From assembly GCA_965219005.1 (NCBI GenBank), contig CBDCMS010000002.1:496001-560000 (forward strand): a stretch of 64,000 nt of DNA. The letters are read 5' to 3'. Made by a program: the position numbers and the translations under genes. This document shows positions 34,255 to 42,221 of this stretch, piece by piece. The notes below the pieces were generated by a model, which was given only the letters and a program-made list of their open reading frames with translations, did not search any database and was not told the DNA's origin. Source of the DNA: CAUZIZ01 sp965219005. Lineage in GTDB: Bacteria > Acidobacteriota > UBA6911 > RPQK01 > JAJDTT01. How positions within the stretch are numbered: position 1 is the stretch's first letter; every line of letters starts with the position of its first letter.

Positions 34255-35358
34255 GTGAAAACCTCTTCGGCAGCGAATCAAGTCTCTGAAATTCCAGTGG
34301 ATCGACTTCAGAGACCGAGGCTTCGGGCCTTCTCCCCCGTGCTTGCGCTGCTAATCCTCTCACTGTCCGGTTGCGACAGAACCGAGAGCCAGCCTGTTGC
34401 TCAGATGTCCGAGTCTCATGCCGACACCGATTCAGGGGCTGTGCCATCGACTCCCAAACCGCCGAGTCCCTCGCGCACCGGCCCGATCGAATACACCAAG
34501 ATCGGCATCATCGCCATGGACGCTAAGCCCTGGGCTCTGGAGCACAACTACCAGCGTCTGGAGCGCTACGTAAGGGAGGCCGCCCAGCGGGACGCTCAGG
34601 TGGTCGTGGCTCCAGAAGCCATCCTGGACGGTTACGTCTGCTACGCGGCCCCCGACACGACGCGGGAACGGATGCTTGAGGTGGCCCAGACCGTCCCCGA
34701 TGGACGATATATCGTCCGCGCCCGGAAGCTTTCCCGCGAACTGGGAATCTATCTTGTTTTCGGCTTTCTGGAGAGGCTCGAGGAGAAACTGTTCAACAGC
34801 CTGATCATGATCGATCCCCAGGGCGAAATGCTAGCCAAGTACAGCAAGGTCCACGTCGGGGGTGAATCCTACATCACGCCTGGGCGTGAATTGGAACCTT
34901 TCGACACTCCACTTGGCAGATTGGGCTTCCTCATTTGTATGGACCGCACAGTTCCCGAAAACATCCGTACTCTGGGAGTACAAGGCGCCGAGATTGTCTT
35001 CCTGCCCATGGACGGGGGAGGTGGACCCTCGAATACTCAACGAATGGCCCGCTACGCTGCCGACAACGGATGCTGGATCGTGGTTGCGAACACGTGGAGC
35101 TCGGCCATCCTGAGTCCCCGTGGGGATGTTCGCCTGGAAAGGTACGAAACCGAGAGGGTAACCATTGGCAGGGTTACTGACTGGGAAGTGCCGAAAGGAA
35201 CGGCACGAAGAAACATGATTGCTCGGCGGCCGGACTTGTACCGTCCCCTGCTCGAATCCCTGGAGCCCGTTCGATGGTACGACGCCCAGGGCTACCCCAC
35301 CAGCTGGGCAGAAGAGGAAAGAGCTCGTCATCGGGAGGAGATCAGGACTCCCGAGTAG
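34255..35358 (+). CDS. Carbon-nitrogen hydrolase (nitrilase superfamily) lipoprotein
   Basis: 367 residues from GTG 34255; GGAG stands nine bases upstream and an earlier ATG (34135) would run through the REP-like unit. The signal LRAFSPVLALLILSLSGC ends in a lipobox. The nitrilase triad is complete: Glu in VVVAPEAILDGYVCYA, Lys in AKYSKVHVGGESYITPG and Cys in LGFLICMDRTVPE. It cleaves a non-peptide C-N bond (amide, nitrile or carbamoyl) at the outer face of a membrane, unusual because most relatives are cytoplasmic. The symporter gene follows after 86 bases. Confidence 0.88.
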   Translation: MKTSSAANQVSEIPVDRLQRPRLRAFSPVLALLILSLSGCDRTESQPVAQMSESHADTDSGAVPSTPKPPSPSRTGPIEYTKIGIIAMDAKPWALEHNYQRLERYVREAAQRDAQVVVAPEAILDGYVCYAAPDTTRERMLEVAQTVPDGRYIVRARKLSRELGIYLVFGFLERLEEKLFNSLIMIDPQGEMLAKYSKVHVGGESYITPGRELEPFDTPLGRLGFLICMDRTVPENIRTLGVQGAEIVFLPMDGGGGPSNTQRMARYAADNGCWIVVANTWSSAILSPRGDVRLERYETERVTIGRVTDWEVPKGTARRNMIARRPDLYRPLLESLEPVRWYDAQGYPTSWAEEERARHREEIRTPE

Positions 35359-35444
35359 CACCACATACGGTGAAGTATCGAGAGCGTCTCCGAGGACCTG
35401 CATCGATGAATGATCAACAAAGCTGCAAATGAAAGAACCATGTC

Positions 35445-37211
35445 TTGAGCTTCCTTGACTGGGTAATCGTGATTGGCCTCAACGGGGGCATCATCGGCTA
35501 CGGTTTGTACTTGGCCCGGGGGGTTCGCTCCAGCACCGATTGGTTTCTCGCCGGGCGCAGCCTGCCCTGGTGGATCGTCGGACTTTCGATGTACGCCACC
35601 GCAATCGATGCCAGCGATCTCATTGCCGATTCGGGTGGCACCTACACTATTGGCTTCCGCTATTTCGTCTCCAACATGGTCGGAATCGTCGCAGGATGGG
35701 GGCTCGCCGCTTATTTCATTTTCCTGCCCATGTACCGTGGTGGCATGTATACCAACGCCGAGTATCTGGAAACACGCTTCGGCGTATCCGCCAGGGTCTT
35801 GTGCGCCTTCATCCAGGTCCAATACCGCACCCTCGTCCTCGGTGTCATGGGAGTATCTCTCTTCTGGACTCTGAGCGTGATCTGCGGATGGGACCAGACA
35901 CGGGCCATGGCAGCTGTTGGCGCCATCGCCATCTTTGCCAGCATCTACACGGCGTTCGGAGGTCTGCGCTCGGTAGCGATAAGCGACGTCTTACAGTTCG
36001 TCGTCATGACCGTGGCGGCGCTGGTCATCTGGTTCATCGTATTAGACATGATCGGCGGCTGGAACGGCCTTGAGGAACGCCTCGGCGGTGATCCGGAGCT
36101 CAACCAACTCCTCCATGCGGGTTCCGACCTATCCTCGGTCGAGGATGTCAGTGCGAAAACACCTCAGGAAATCGACCACAAACTCCTCCTGGGAGGCGAG
36201 TACAGTCAGGAGAAAGGGACCATCACCAGGACGACACCGAACTGGCTTCTAGCTCTCGGCTTTCTCATCCTGGGCATTGGATATGCAGTCGTGAACCATA
36301 CTCAGAGTATGCGGATGTTCGCCGCCAAGACCGAGTGGGACCTCAAGATGTCGGTTGTCGTCGCCGGACTGGTGATGATCGTCATGTCGTTCTTCAACCT
36401 CTCCATGGGCGTCCTGGGTCGCGCATGGGTGCCCGACCAGGCATCCCTTCCGGGCGGCAACCAGGACCAGATCTATCCTTTTCTGGTCAGCCAGCTTGAG
36501 ACGGTTGGGTTGAAAGGAATCGTGGTGGCGGGCATCTTTGCGGCCTCCTTTTCGACTTATGACTCAATCGGGTCTTCCCTCTCCGCTCTTCTCACCCGTG
36601 ATGTCTACGCTCGCTTGTTTGTTTCTGACCGGGATGACCATCACTATCTGCGCGTCGGACAGTGGCTGACGCCGGTAGTTATCGGGATCTCCTTCCTTTA
36701 CGTTCCCTCTTTGCTGCAAGGGGGAATGCTGCTGCAGTTTTTCGCTCTGACCAGCGCCTTCGTTACCCCTCTGTTGACTCTCTTCATCATGGGGAGGTTT
36801 ACGCGGGTCCATCGCATCTCGGGGACCGTTGGACTCCTGGTTGGGGCCGCCTTTGGCATTCTGAGATTAGTGGCACCTCCTATCGCAGAGACATGGGGGA
36901 TAGCCGTGCTTCCCAGCTACCTGATCGACCCGTATGCGGCTTATCCGGCGGCGATGCTGATCACGGCCGCGTCGATGCTGTTGATTTCCCTTTTATTGGG
37001 TTTTGAGCCGCGGGCCGGGGCGACCCCTGGCAGCCATGAAGAACAAGGAGGTGCCTGGCTACGTTCGAGCCGCGAGGCCATCCAGAAGCTGGCAGACACG
37101 CAGGGACCGGCACCTGACACATCCCAGGGAGCGGCGCGATTTGTACCCGCTGCCTTGGTCTGGCTGCTGCTCGCTCTCGGATGCTATATCTGCTTCGGCC
37201 TTCTCTGGTGA
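35445..37211 (+). CDS. Sodium/solute symporter (SSS family)
   Basis: 588 residues starting at TTG 35445; an ATG four bases earlier is out of frame and no in-frame ATG lies near. About 13-14 membrane helices with the SSS pattern: STDWFLAGRSLPWWIVGLSM, ATAIDASDLIADSGGTYTIG, VGAIAIFASIYTAFGGLRSV and AISDVLQFVVM, and AGIFAASFSTYDSIGSSLSA (sodium-site helix). A loop of about 70 residues between helices 6 and 7 is enlarged. It probably imports a sugar or organic acid with Na+. The next gene starts ten bases downstream, so the two are co-transcribed. Confidence 0.9.
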   Translation: MSFLDWVIVIGLNGGIIGYGLYLARGVRSSTDWFLAGRSLPWWIVGLSMYATAIDASDLIADSGGTYTIGFRYFVSNMVGIVAGWGLAAYFIFLPMYRGGMYTNAEYLETRFGVSARVLCAFIQVQYRTLVLGVMGVSLFWTLSVICGWDQTRAMAAVGAIAIFASIYTAFGGLRSVAISDVLQFVVMTVAALVIWFIVLDMIGGWNGLEERLGGDPELNQLLHAGSDLSSVEDVSAKTPQEIDHKLLLGGEYSQEKGTITRTTPNWLLALGFLILGIGYAVVNHTQSMRMFAAKTEWDLKMSVVVAGLVMIVMSFFNLSMGVLGRAWVPDQASLPGGNQDQIYPFLVSQLETVGLKGIVVAGIFAASFSTYDSIGSSLSALLTRDVYARLFVSDRDDHHYLRVGQWLTPVVIGISFLYVPSLLQGGMLLQFFALTSAFVTPLLTLFIMGRFTRVHRISGTVGLLVGAAFGILRLVAPPIAETWGIAVLPSYLIDPYAAYPAAMLITAASMLLISLLLGFEPRAGATPGSHEEQGGAWLRSSREAIQKLADTQGPAPDTSQGAARFVPAALVWLLLALGCYICFGLLW

Positions 37212-37221
37212 GGCAAAAACG

Positions 37222-38331
37222 ATGAAGATCGATCGAGTCGAGGTTCGCGTTGTCGGACCAGAGGTAGAACGCTATACCTGGTCACACGATCTACCCGAGC
37301 AGTACATGACGAACACATTGGTGCGGGTCTACACCGATGAAGGGGTCGAGGGAGTGGGGGCAGTTGCCAACTACACATCCTACAATTACGACCGCTATAC
37401 AGCCGAGGCTCTCCGGCATCTGATTCCGATTCTTATAGGCAAGGATCCCATGAAACGCGAGAGTATCCTGAGAGAGATCTGGCCCCGTGTCTTTCCGCTG
37501 CCTCCAGGCGCGGTCTCTGCCATTGATATTGCACTGTGGGACCTTTACGGAAGAGCCTGCAACCAGCCGATCTACCGGCTCCTCGGTGGGGCGCGCGATC
37601 GCATCCCATCCTACGCCAGTACGCCCATGTTCGCGGACGTTCCCGCCTACCTCAGATTCGTGGAAGAGTCGATCAGGAAGGGCTTCAAGGCGGTCAAATT
37701 CCACTGTTGGTGTCGTCCTGATAAGGATCTGGAACTCGCCCGTGCCGTCAGGCAAGAACACCCCGGTAACGACGTGAAATTCATGCTCGATGCAGAGAAC
37801 AACTACACCCGCGACGAGGCGTTGCGGGTCGCTCGGGAACTTGCTGACCTGGACTTCGAGTGGTTCGAGGCACCTCTCTTCGACTATGACCTGGAGGGCT
37901 ATCGAAAGCTTGCCAGAGCGGCCGAGATCTCCATTCTGCCTTCTGGGAACTGGTTTCAGGACCTCCACGGCTTCAAACACGCGCTAGCCTCTGGAGCGTG
38001 GTCGATTGCCCGCACCGACGTCACGGTGATGGGCGGCTTCACACAGGGTAAGAAGGCGATGGCCCTGGTCGAATCAATGGGGATGCGATGTGAGTTGATG
38101 TGCTGGGGCTGCACGCTGGTCTCGGCCGCGAACCTTCATCTTACACTGGCCCACAACCTGGGCCACTATTTCGAGCAGGCGGTGCCCTACGATTCGTACG
38201 AGTACGGGATGAAACAGGTGATCCGCACCGGGCCGGATGGAATGGTCGAGGCTCCCAAAGGACCGGGATTGGGTTTGGAGATCGACTGGGAAGCCATGGA
38301 CAAGGCGACGATCCATACGCTTTCTGCCTAG
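37222..38331 (+). CDS. Enolase-superfamily (mandelate racemase/muconate lactonizing type) enzyme
   Basis: 369 residues from ATG 37222 (MKIDRVEVRVVGPEVERYTW). The upstream in-frame extension overlaps the symporter and is rejected. The N-terminal cap is followed by a barrel with VSAIDIALWDLYGRACNQPIYRLLG, KGFKAVKFHCWCRPDKDLEL (catalytic Lys strand), FMLDAENNYTRDEALRVARE (metal Asp), DFEWFEAPLFDYD (metal Glu), ISILPSGNWFQDLHGF (third metal position is not the usual Glu) and MRCELMCWGCTLVSAANLHL. Probably a sugar-acid dehydratase or racemase. With the symporter it suggests import and first-step conversion of an acid substrate. Confidence 0.88.
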   Translation: MKIDRVEVRVVGPEVERYTWSHDLPEQYMTNTLVRVYTDEGVEGVGAVANYTSYNYDRYTAEALRHLIPILIGKDPMKRESILREIWPRVFPLPPGAVSAIDIALWDLYGRACNQPIYRLLGGARDRIPSYASTPMFADVPAYLRFVEESIRKGFKAVKFHCWCRPDKDLELARAVRQEHPGNDVKFMLDAENNYTRDEALRVARELADLDFEWFEAPLFDYDLEGYRKLARAAEISILPSGNWFQDLHGFKHALASGAWSIARTDVTVMGGFTQGKKAMALVESMGMRCELMCWGCTLVSAANLHLTLAHNLGHYFEQAVPYDSYEYGMKQVIRTGPDGMVEAPKGPGLGLEIDWEAMDKATIHTLSA

Positions 38332-38405
38332 CGAGGCATGGCTTCAGACCAACAGGCAGTATGTCGGGATAACGTGGGGCTCCGGTTGAGCCGCCGTTCC
38401 CTACA

Positions 38406-38429
38406 CCGAAGGTGCAGCAACGCCTTCGG
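38406..38429 (+). terminator. Possible terminator hairpin after enolase-superfamily gene
   Basis: Stem CCGAAGGTG / CGCCTTCGG with six-base loop, 75 bases after the stop codon; no clear U-run follows, so rho-independence is uncertain. Confidence 0.35.
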
Positions 38430-38570
38430 CCTAGGTATGGGGCAGGTGTTTTCGTGCCCTGCGCTCCAAACTCGACTCAAATGTAACGAAGAATTCCAAC
38501 CAGGCTCAACATAAGACTTCTTCGGCCCTGAGACCGAAGCCACGTGAAGTTTCAGGTCAGTTCCGCCCAC

Positions 38571-38603
38571 AGTAGCGCTGGCCCCATTCGAGAAAGAAAC
38601 TTC
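38571..38603. repeat. Dispersed repeat, intact copy (target of IS copy 1)
   Basis: AGTAGCGCTGGCCCCATTCG followed by AGAAAGAAACTTC. The same text, with two differences, is split by the IS1595 element at 23691-23713 / 24724-24733. Confidence 0.75.
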
Positions 38604-38709
38604 CCGAGCAATGGAAGCCTGAAGCGCCAGCGAGGGGTTGGGGATCTGCGAGATTCTGCTGTTGTCCAGCTCTCTCCTCAAAACGTTGGGCATACTGCTA
38701 ACGAGTCAA

Positions 38710-38794
38710 GTCGTTCGCGGCTCTGTTGGCTGTAGCTGTTTCTGGTACTGTTCACTGATCACTTCACCACTGCTCACTATTCAAGTTTCAGGTC
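38710..38794 (+). repeat. Dispersed repeat GTTCACTGATCACTTCA family, copy 1
   Basis: GTCGTTCGCGGCTCTG, then GCTGTTTCTGGTACTGTTCA, then CTGATCACTTCACCACTGCT and CACTATTC. It is shared with 55531-55628, which carries an extra insert of about 20 bases. Confidence 0.8.
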
Positions 38795-38811
38795 AGTGGA
38801 CCCAGTCTTCT

Positions 38812-39318
38812 ATGAGCTTCGCCGAACCCACCACAACCCTTACCGACTATGCGTTGGCTATTCTGGCGACTGCCTTTTCAGTGCGCCTGTTCTTCAGCGT
38901 GCGAGACTCGGGCCAAACCTGCCATTGGCTCTGGTCGTTGGGATTTCTGACAACTGCCGCGGCGGCCGCTACCGGGGGAACCTTCCACGGGTTCCGCCCC
39001 GTACTGGAGGCCTCAACCACTGCAGCCCTTTGGAACGTGACCGTTTTTCTCATTGGTTTCAGCGCTGCTTGCATGATCTCGGGAACCCGAATCGCGCTTG
39101 TGGGCCAGGAAGGAAAGCGTTGGCTGATCCGGGGAGTGGCGCTCTCCCTCCTGGGTCTTGCCGTCCAGCAAAGCGGCATCGTTCTGTACCGGAATCTGAA
39201 TCACAACGATATCTACCACCTGATCCAGTTGGGAGGCCTGTACTGCCTCTACCGCGGAGCGCTCCTGATCGAGGACCCTCCCTCCAGAAATCTGCCTGAA
39301 TCCAAACAGGAACCTTGA
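38812..39318 (+). CDS. Membrane protein of DUF6962 type
   Basis: 168 residues from ATG 38812 (MSFAEPTTTLTDYALAILAT). Upstream in-frame sequence belongs to repeats and is excluded. Five hydrophobic helices are visible: LTDYALAILATAFSVRLFFS, WSLGFLTTAAAAATGGTFHG, FRPVLEASTTAALWNVTVFL, IGFSAACMISG and LIRGVALSLLGLAVQQSG. The layout (LTDYALA start, GG-x-x-H-G-F in helix 2 and HND-x-x-H-L-x-Q near the end) matches small DUF6962-like membrane proteins; function unknown. Its stop overlaps the frame of the next gene by a few bases upstream of that gene's real start. Confidence 0.65.
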   Translation: MSFAEPTTTLTDYALAILATAFSVRLFFSVRDSGQTCHWLWSLGFLTTAAAAATGGTFHGFRPVLEASTTAALWNVTVFLIGFSAACMISGTRIALVGQEGKRWLIRGVALSLLGLAVQQSGIVLYRNLNHNDIYHLIQLGGLYCLYRGALLIEDPPSRNLPESKQEP

Positions 39319-39431
39319 TCGGCCCGGCCTGTCTAACACCTGCCTTGTTTGAGGTCTGTTCACGCCAGGATTCAGGCTGGCTTTTTGCCCTGATTAGTGC
39401 GACTCTCATTCGCAAGGAGGATGTAGATCAA

Positions 39432-40691
39432 ATGCGAGCCTTTTGCCTGTTCCTGACCACACTTAGCTTCTTGGGCCCGGCGGTGGCCTCCGAGGAAAAA
39501 GAAAAATTCCTGTCGATAAGTTGGGGCGATGTGATCCATGGGAGGGAGGGAGTCGCCCAGTTGGAAACACCGGGAAAGGTACGAGAGGCAGTCCGAAGGT
39601 GGAAGGCCAACGGTGTGGACAAGGTGCTGTTCCGGGTGGACGACTTCCGTACCCTCTTGTTTGCCGACCTCCACGTGGACACCAAAGATCCCTATCTTGC
39701 CGCCTGGCAGAAGCACACGAAGCAGGCGTGGGCGGATGGACTGCTCAAGACCGCAGTGGATTCCCTCAAGAAAGAGGGGATAAAGGTCTTCATGTGGATC
39801 ACCATCACCGACGAAGGCCGCCCTCCGGATGTCGTGCTTTTCGACTTCGGTTCTGTCCCGGAAAAGACTTTTTGGCCCTGGCATCTCCGATTCACCAAGG
39901 AGAATCCACAGTATCTGGTCCACGACCGGAGCCTGACAAGCAATCAGCGCAAGTACCAGTGGCACGTGATGGAGTACGCCTACCCGGAGGTCCGCAAGTA
40001 CCAACTCAAGGTCATTCGAACCTTTTCGGATGAGTACCCCTTCGATGGAGTGTTCCTGAGCGTCCGATCCCATGCACCGCCGCCGGACCACGCAGACGAA
40101 TATGGGTTCAATGAACCCATTGTCAAGGAGTACAAGCGTCGCTACGGTCGCGATATCCTTCGGGAAGATTTCGACGTAGAAAAGTGGCGCGAGCTCAGGG
40201 GAGAGTACTTCACCCTGTTCCTTCGTGAGCTCAAGACCCACCTCAAAACCAAAGGCCAGAAGCTGTCCATCGGAGTCCAGCAGGGCGAATACATCGGTCC
40301 ACCTTTTGGGAACATGAGAATTCAGTGGCGCCGCTGGGTCTCGGAAGGAATTCTGGACGAGCTGGTGCTAGGTCACATCACGCGAGTGCGATCGCGGTAT
40401 CCCGACCGACCGCAGCGCACTTGGGGATACCTCCAGAACCAGGAGACAGGTCTGGGCCTACCCCCGATAGAAGAGGCGATTCGAAAGGAGTATGGCCCAC
40501 TCTGCAAACGTCACGGCGTCAAGTTGTACGTGGAACCAGGAAACTTCAATCGCCACCACGACCATCCCGCTGTGGGAAGAGGGGGTGCGCCAGCCGAAGG
40601 CACACAGCGACTCATCCGCGAGTTCGAGACTATCCCGGAGATCGCGGGTTGGTCTGTCAGTTATACGAAGATGACAGAGAAGCCGGAATAG
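39432..40691 (+). CDS. Secreted family-10-like (GHL) glycoside-hydrolase-type protein
   Basis: 419 residues from ATG 39432, about 11 bases after AAGGAGG. The signal peptide is FCLFLTTLSFLGPAVAS. A TIM-barrel layout is suggested by GVDKVLFRVDDFRTLLFADL, GIKVFMWITITDEGRPPDVV, YPFDGVFLSVRSHAPPPDHA, LSIGVQQGEYIGPPFGNMRI, LDELVLGHITRVRS and LYVEPGNFNRHHDH. WHVMEYAYPEVRKYQLKVIR is the helix usually seen before the catalytic-strand region of GHL10. It is weakly related in layout to the Tat-exported barrels in this window. The substrate is unknown. Confidence 0.68.
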   Translation: MRAFCLFLTTLSFLGPAVASEEKEKFLSISWGDVIHGREGVAQLETPGKVREAVRRWKANGVDKVLFRVDDFRTLLFADLHVDTKDPYLAAWQKHTKQAWADGLLKTAVDSLKKEGIKVFMWITITDEGRPPDVVLFDFGSVPEKTFWPWHLRFTKENPQYLVHDRSLTSNQRKYQWHVMEYAYPEVRKYQLKVIRTFSDEYPFDGVFLSVRSHAPPPDHADEYGFNEPIVKEYKRRYGRDILREDFDVEKWRELRGEYFTLFLRELKTHLKTKGQKLSIGVQQGEYIGPPFGNMRIQWRRWVSEGILDELVLGHITRVRSRYPDRPQRTWGYLQNQETGLGLPPIEEAIRKEYGPLCKRHGVKLYVEPGNFNRHHDHPAVGRGGAPAEGTQRLIREFETIPEIAGWSVSYTKMTEKPE

Positions 40692-40723
40692 TCCGAGATC
40701 CGGTCAAACTGGATCGCGGAAGG

Positions 40724-41779
40724 CTAGTCGGCGGATGCCGCTTCGGTCACGGCGCTGAGAATGCGCCAGACCCCATCATTGTCACAGGCCGCATAGTACA
40801 TTCGATACTGACCGTCGCCGATCGCGGCCAGGGACATATCCTCGGCATGGATGGCATCCGGACCCTCGCGGCCGTATCCCGAGCCCTCGATCACGCACCG
40901 TGCGCGATCCCAGGTCAGTCCATCGGTAGAGTACGCCACATAGATCTGTGACCTGAACCCCGCCAGGTCTGCAGCGATCGAGGCTGCAGCAAAGTCCTCA
41001 CTGAGTCCACTCTTCTCCGCGTTGGGATCCTGACTGGGGTGTGGTGGCACCACCGTCCCCGGGGGTACATTCTGCCATATCGAGAAAATCATGCTCCACT
41101 CATCGCCAGCATTCTGCGGAGGGATCACCTCGGCCGCAGTGATTCCGTGGGCGTCTTCCCTAGCTTGCTTGTCCCTCATTCGATAGCCCGGTTCGAACTC
41201 GAAGTCGAGTCCATCGCTGGCCACGGCGCTGATGACACCCTGGGAGATCCGCTCGCCACCGATGCGCCCCCCGGAACCAAACTCGGCGCTGAAGCAGTAC
41301 AATCGGCCACTCCCTTCGGGTAGCGGGAGATAGCGGGGTCCGCCGATTCCGCTCGAGTTCTGGAGCCGAATACCTTCTTCGATCTCCCAGTGCAGCATAT
41401 CGGAGGAAATGGCGCTACAGATCACCGACGGCCGATCGGCCGATCCACGGGATTCGAAGTACATCCGCCAGCTGCCATCACTCAACTGGGTGACCGACGG
41501 CGCGATCACTCGGAGACTCATGTGGGGTAGCCGAGGCTGCGGCGCCACCCGAATGCCGGGCTCCTTGTGAAAAATCACCCCGTCATCCGAGACCGCGCTC
41601 AGGATGTAGCCTTGACAAGTGGGAAACGGCTTGGCTGGACCCACAGCTGTGTAGAAGAGCCGAAAGCCGCCCCCGGGAATGGATACGACGCCAGGGGCCT
41701 GCAGCTTTGAACCGTCAAGGTCACGAGACCCTTGAAGCCGCACCCCAGCCTCCTTACGCCAGCGATCTGTCACAGCCAT
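40724..41779 (-). CDS. Five-bladed-propeller protein (GH43/GH130-like), cytoplasmic
   Basis: 351 residues. The repeated propeller strands read FRLFYTAVGPAKPFPTCQGY, ILSAVSDDGVIFHKEPGIRV, WRMYFESRGSADRPSVICSA, ISSDMLHWEIEEGIRLQNSS, YRMYYAACDNDGVWRILSAV and IYVAYSTDGLTWDRARCVIE. This W-x-M-Y-x-x-x-R...S-x-D-x-x-x-W pattern is that of GH43/GH130-type five-bladed propellers. No signal peptide. Catalytic acids could not be placed. It converges toward the barrel gene at 39432-40691. Confidence 0.65.
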   Translation of the reverse strand: MAVTDRWRKEAGVRLQGSRDLDGSKLQAPGVVSIPGGGFRLFYTAVGPAKPFPTCQGYILSAVSDDGVIFHKEPGIRVAPQPRLPHMSLRVIAPSVTQLSDGSWRMYFESRGSADRPSVICSAISSDMLHWEIEEGIRLQNSSGIGGPRYLPLPEGSGRLYCFSAEFGSGGRIGGERISQGVISAVASDGLDFEFEPGYRMRDKQAREDAHGITAAEVIPPQNAGDEWSMIFSIWQNVPPGTVVPPHPSQDPNAEKSGLSEDFAAASIAADLAGFRSQIYVAYSTDGLTWDRARCVIEGSGYGREGPDAIHAEDMSLAAIGDGQYRMYYAACDNDGVWRILSAVTEAASAD

Positions 41780-42221
41780 GCCTACCCTCGCTCTATCGTC
41801 ATTGGCTATTGGACCTTTTCCACCTCAATCAAAACCGGCCTCATCGGGACTCAGTCTAGCCCACGCGGGGCGAAAAACAGAACTCAATCGGTGTATGGCT
41901 GTTGCGCTCAGAGACTAGTGAGATGTGCCCCCAACCTTCACCAGAGCTCATAGGCCAAGACCGTCCGAAAAAGGGACAGACTGTTCTTAATCGAGAAAGG
42001 GACAGACTGTTTTTCCGTCTCTCTGAGGAACAGTCTGTCCCTTTCTCGGAGTTCTGTCCCTTTTGTGTAGCCTTAGGAGAAACAGTCTGTCCCTTTCTGG
42101 GAGTTCCTTTTTTGGGAATTGGAATTGTCATCGTGCTTTTGGATTCTTCGTGATACAAAACAACAAAGGCTTGATTCTTCAGGTAATCGAGCATCGGTAA
42201 TAGACGAGAGGAGAGATAGGC
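41780..42221. other. Non-coding gap with four REP-like units
   Basis: No gene. The REP-like cluster fills 41970-42101; AGGAGAGATAGGC just before 42222 is the ribosome site of the next gene. Confidence 0.6.
41970..42101. repeat. REP-like cluster, two inverted pairs
   Basis: Units AAAGGGACAGACTGTT at 41970 and 41997 are in reverse orientation; AACAGTCTGTCCCTTTCTC-type units at 42029 and 42080 are forward, with a partial TTCTGTCCCTTTT at 42052. The facing middle pair, GAGAAAGGGACAGACTGTT and its complement, could form a stem of about 19 pairs. Confidence 0.88.

Larger units (their letters stand above)
38332..38811. other. Repeat-rich non-coding gap
   Basis: No gene. It contains hairpins CCGAAGGTG-CAGCAA-CGCCTTCGG (38406-38429, possible terminator of the symporter/enolase unit) and CTTCGG...CCGAAG (38520-38539), the dispersed repeat at 38571-38603, and the repeat at 38710-38794. 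The text AAGTTTCAGGTCAGT occurs twice (near 38546 and 38783). Confidence 0.6.
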
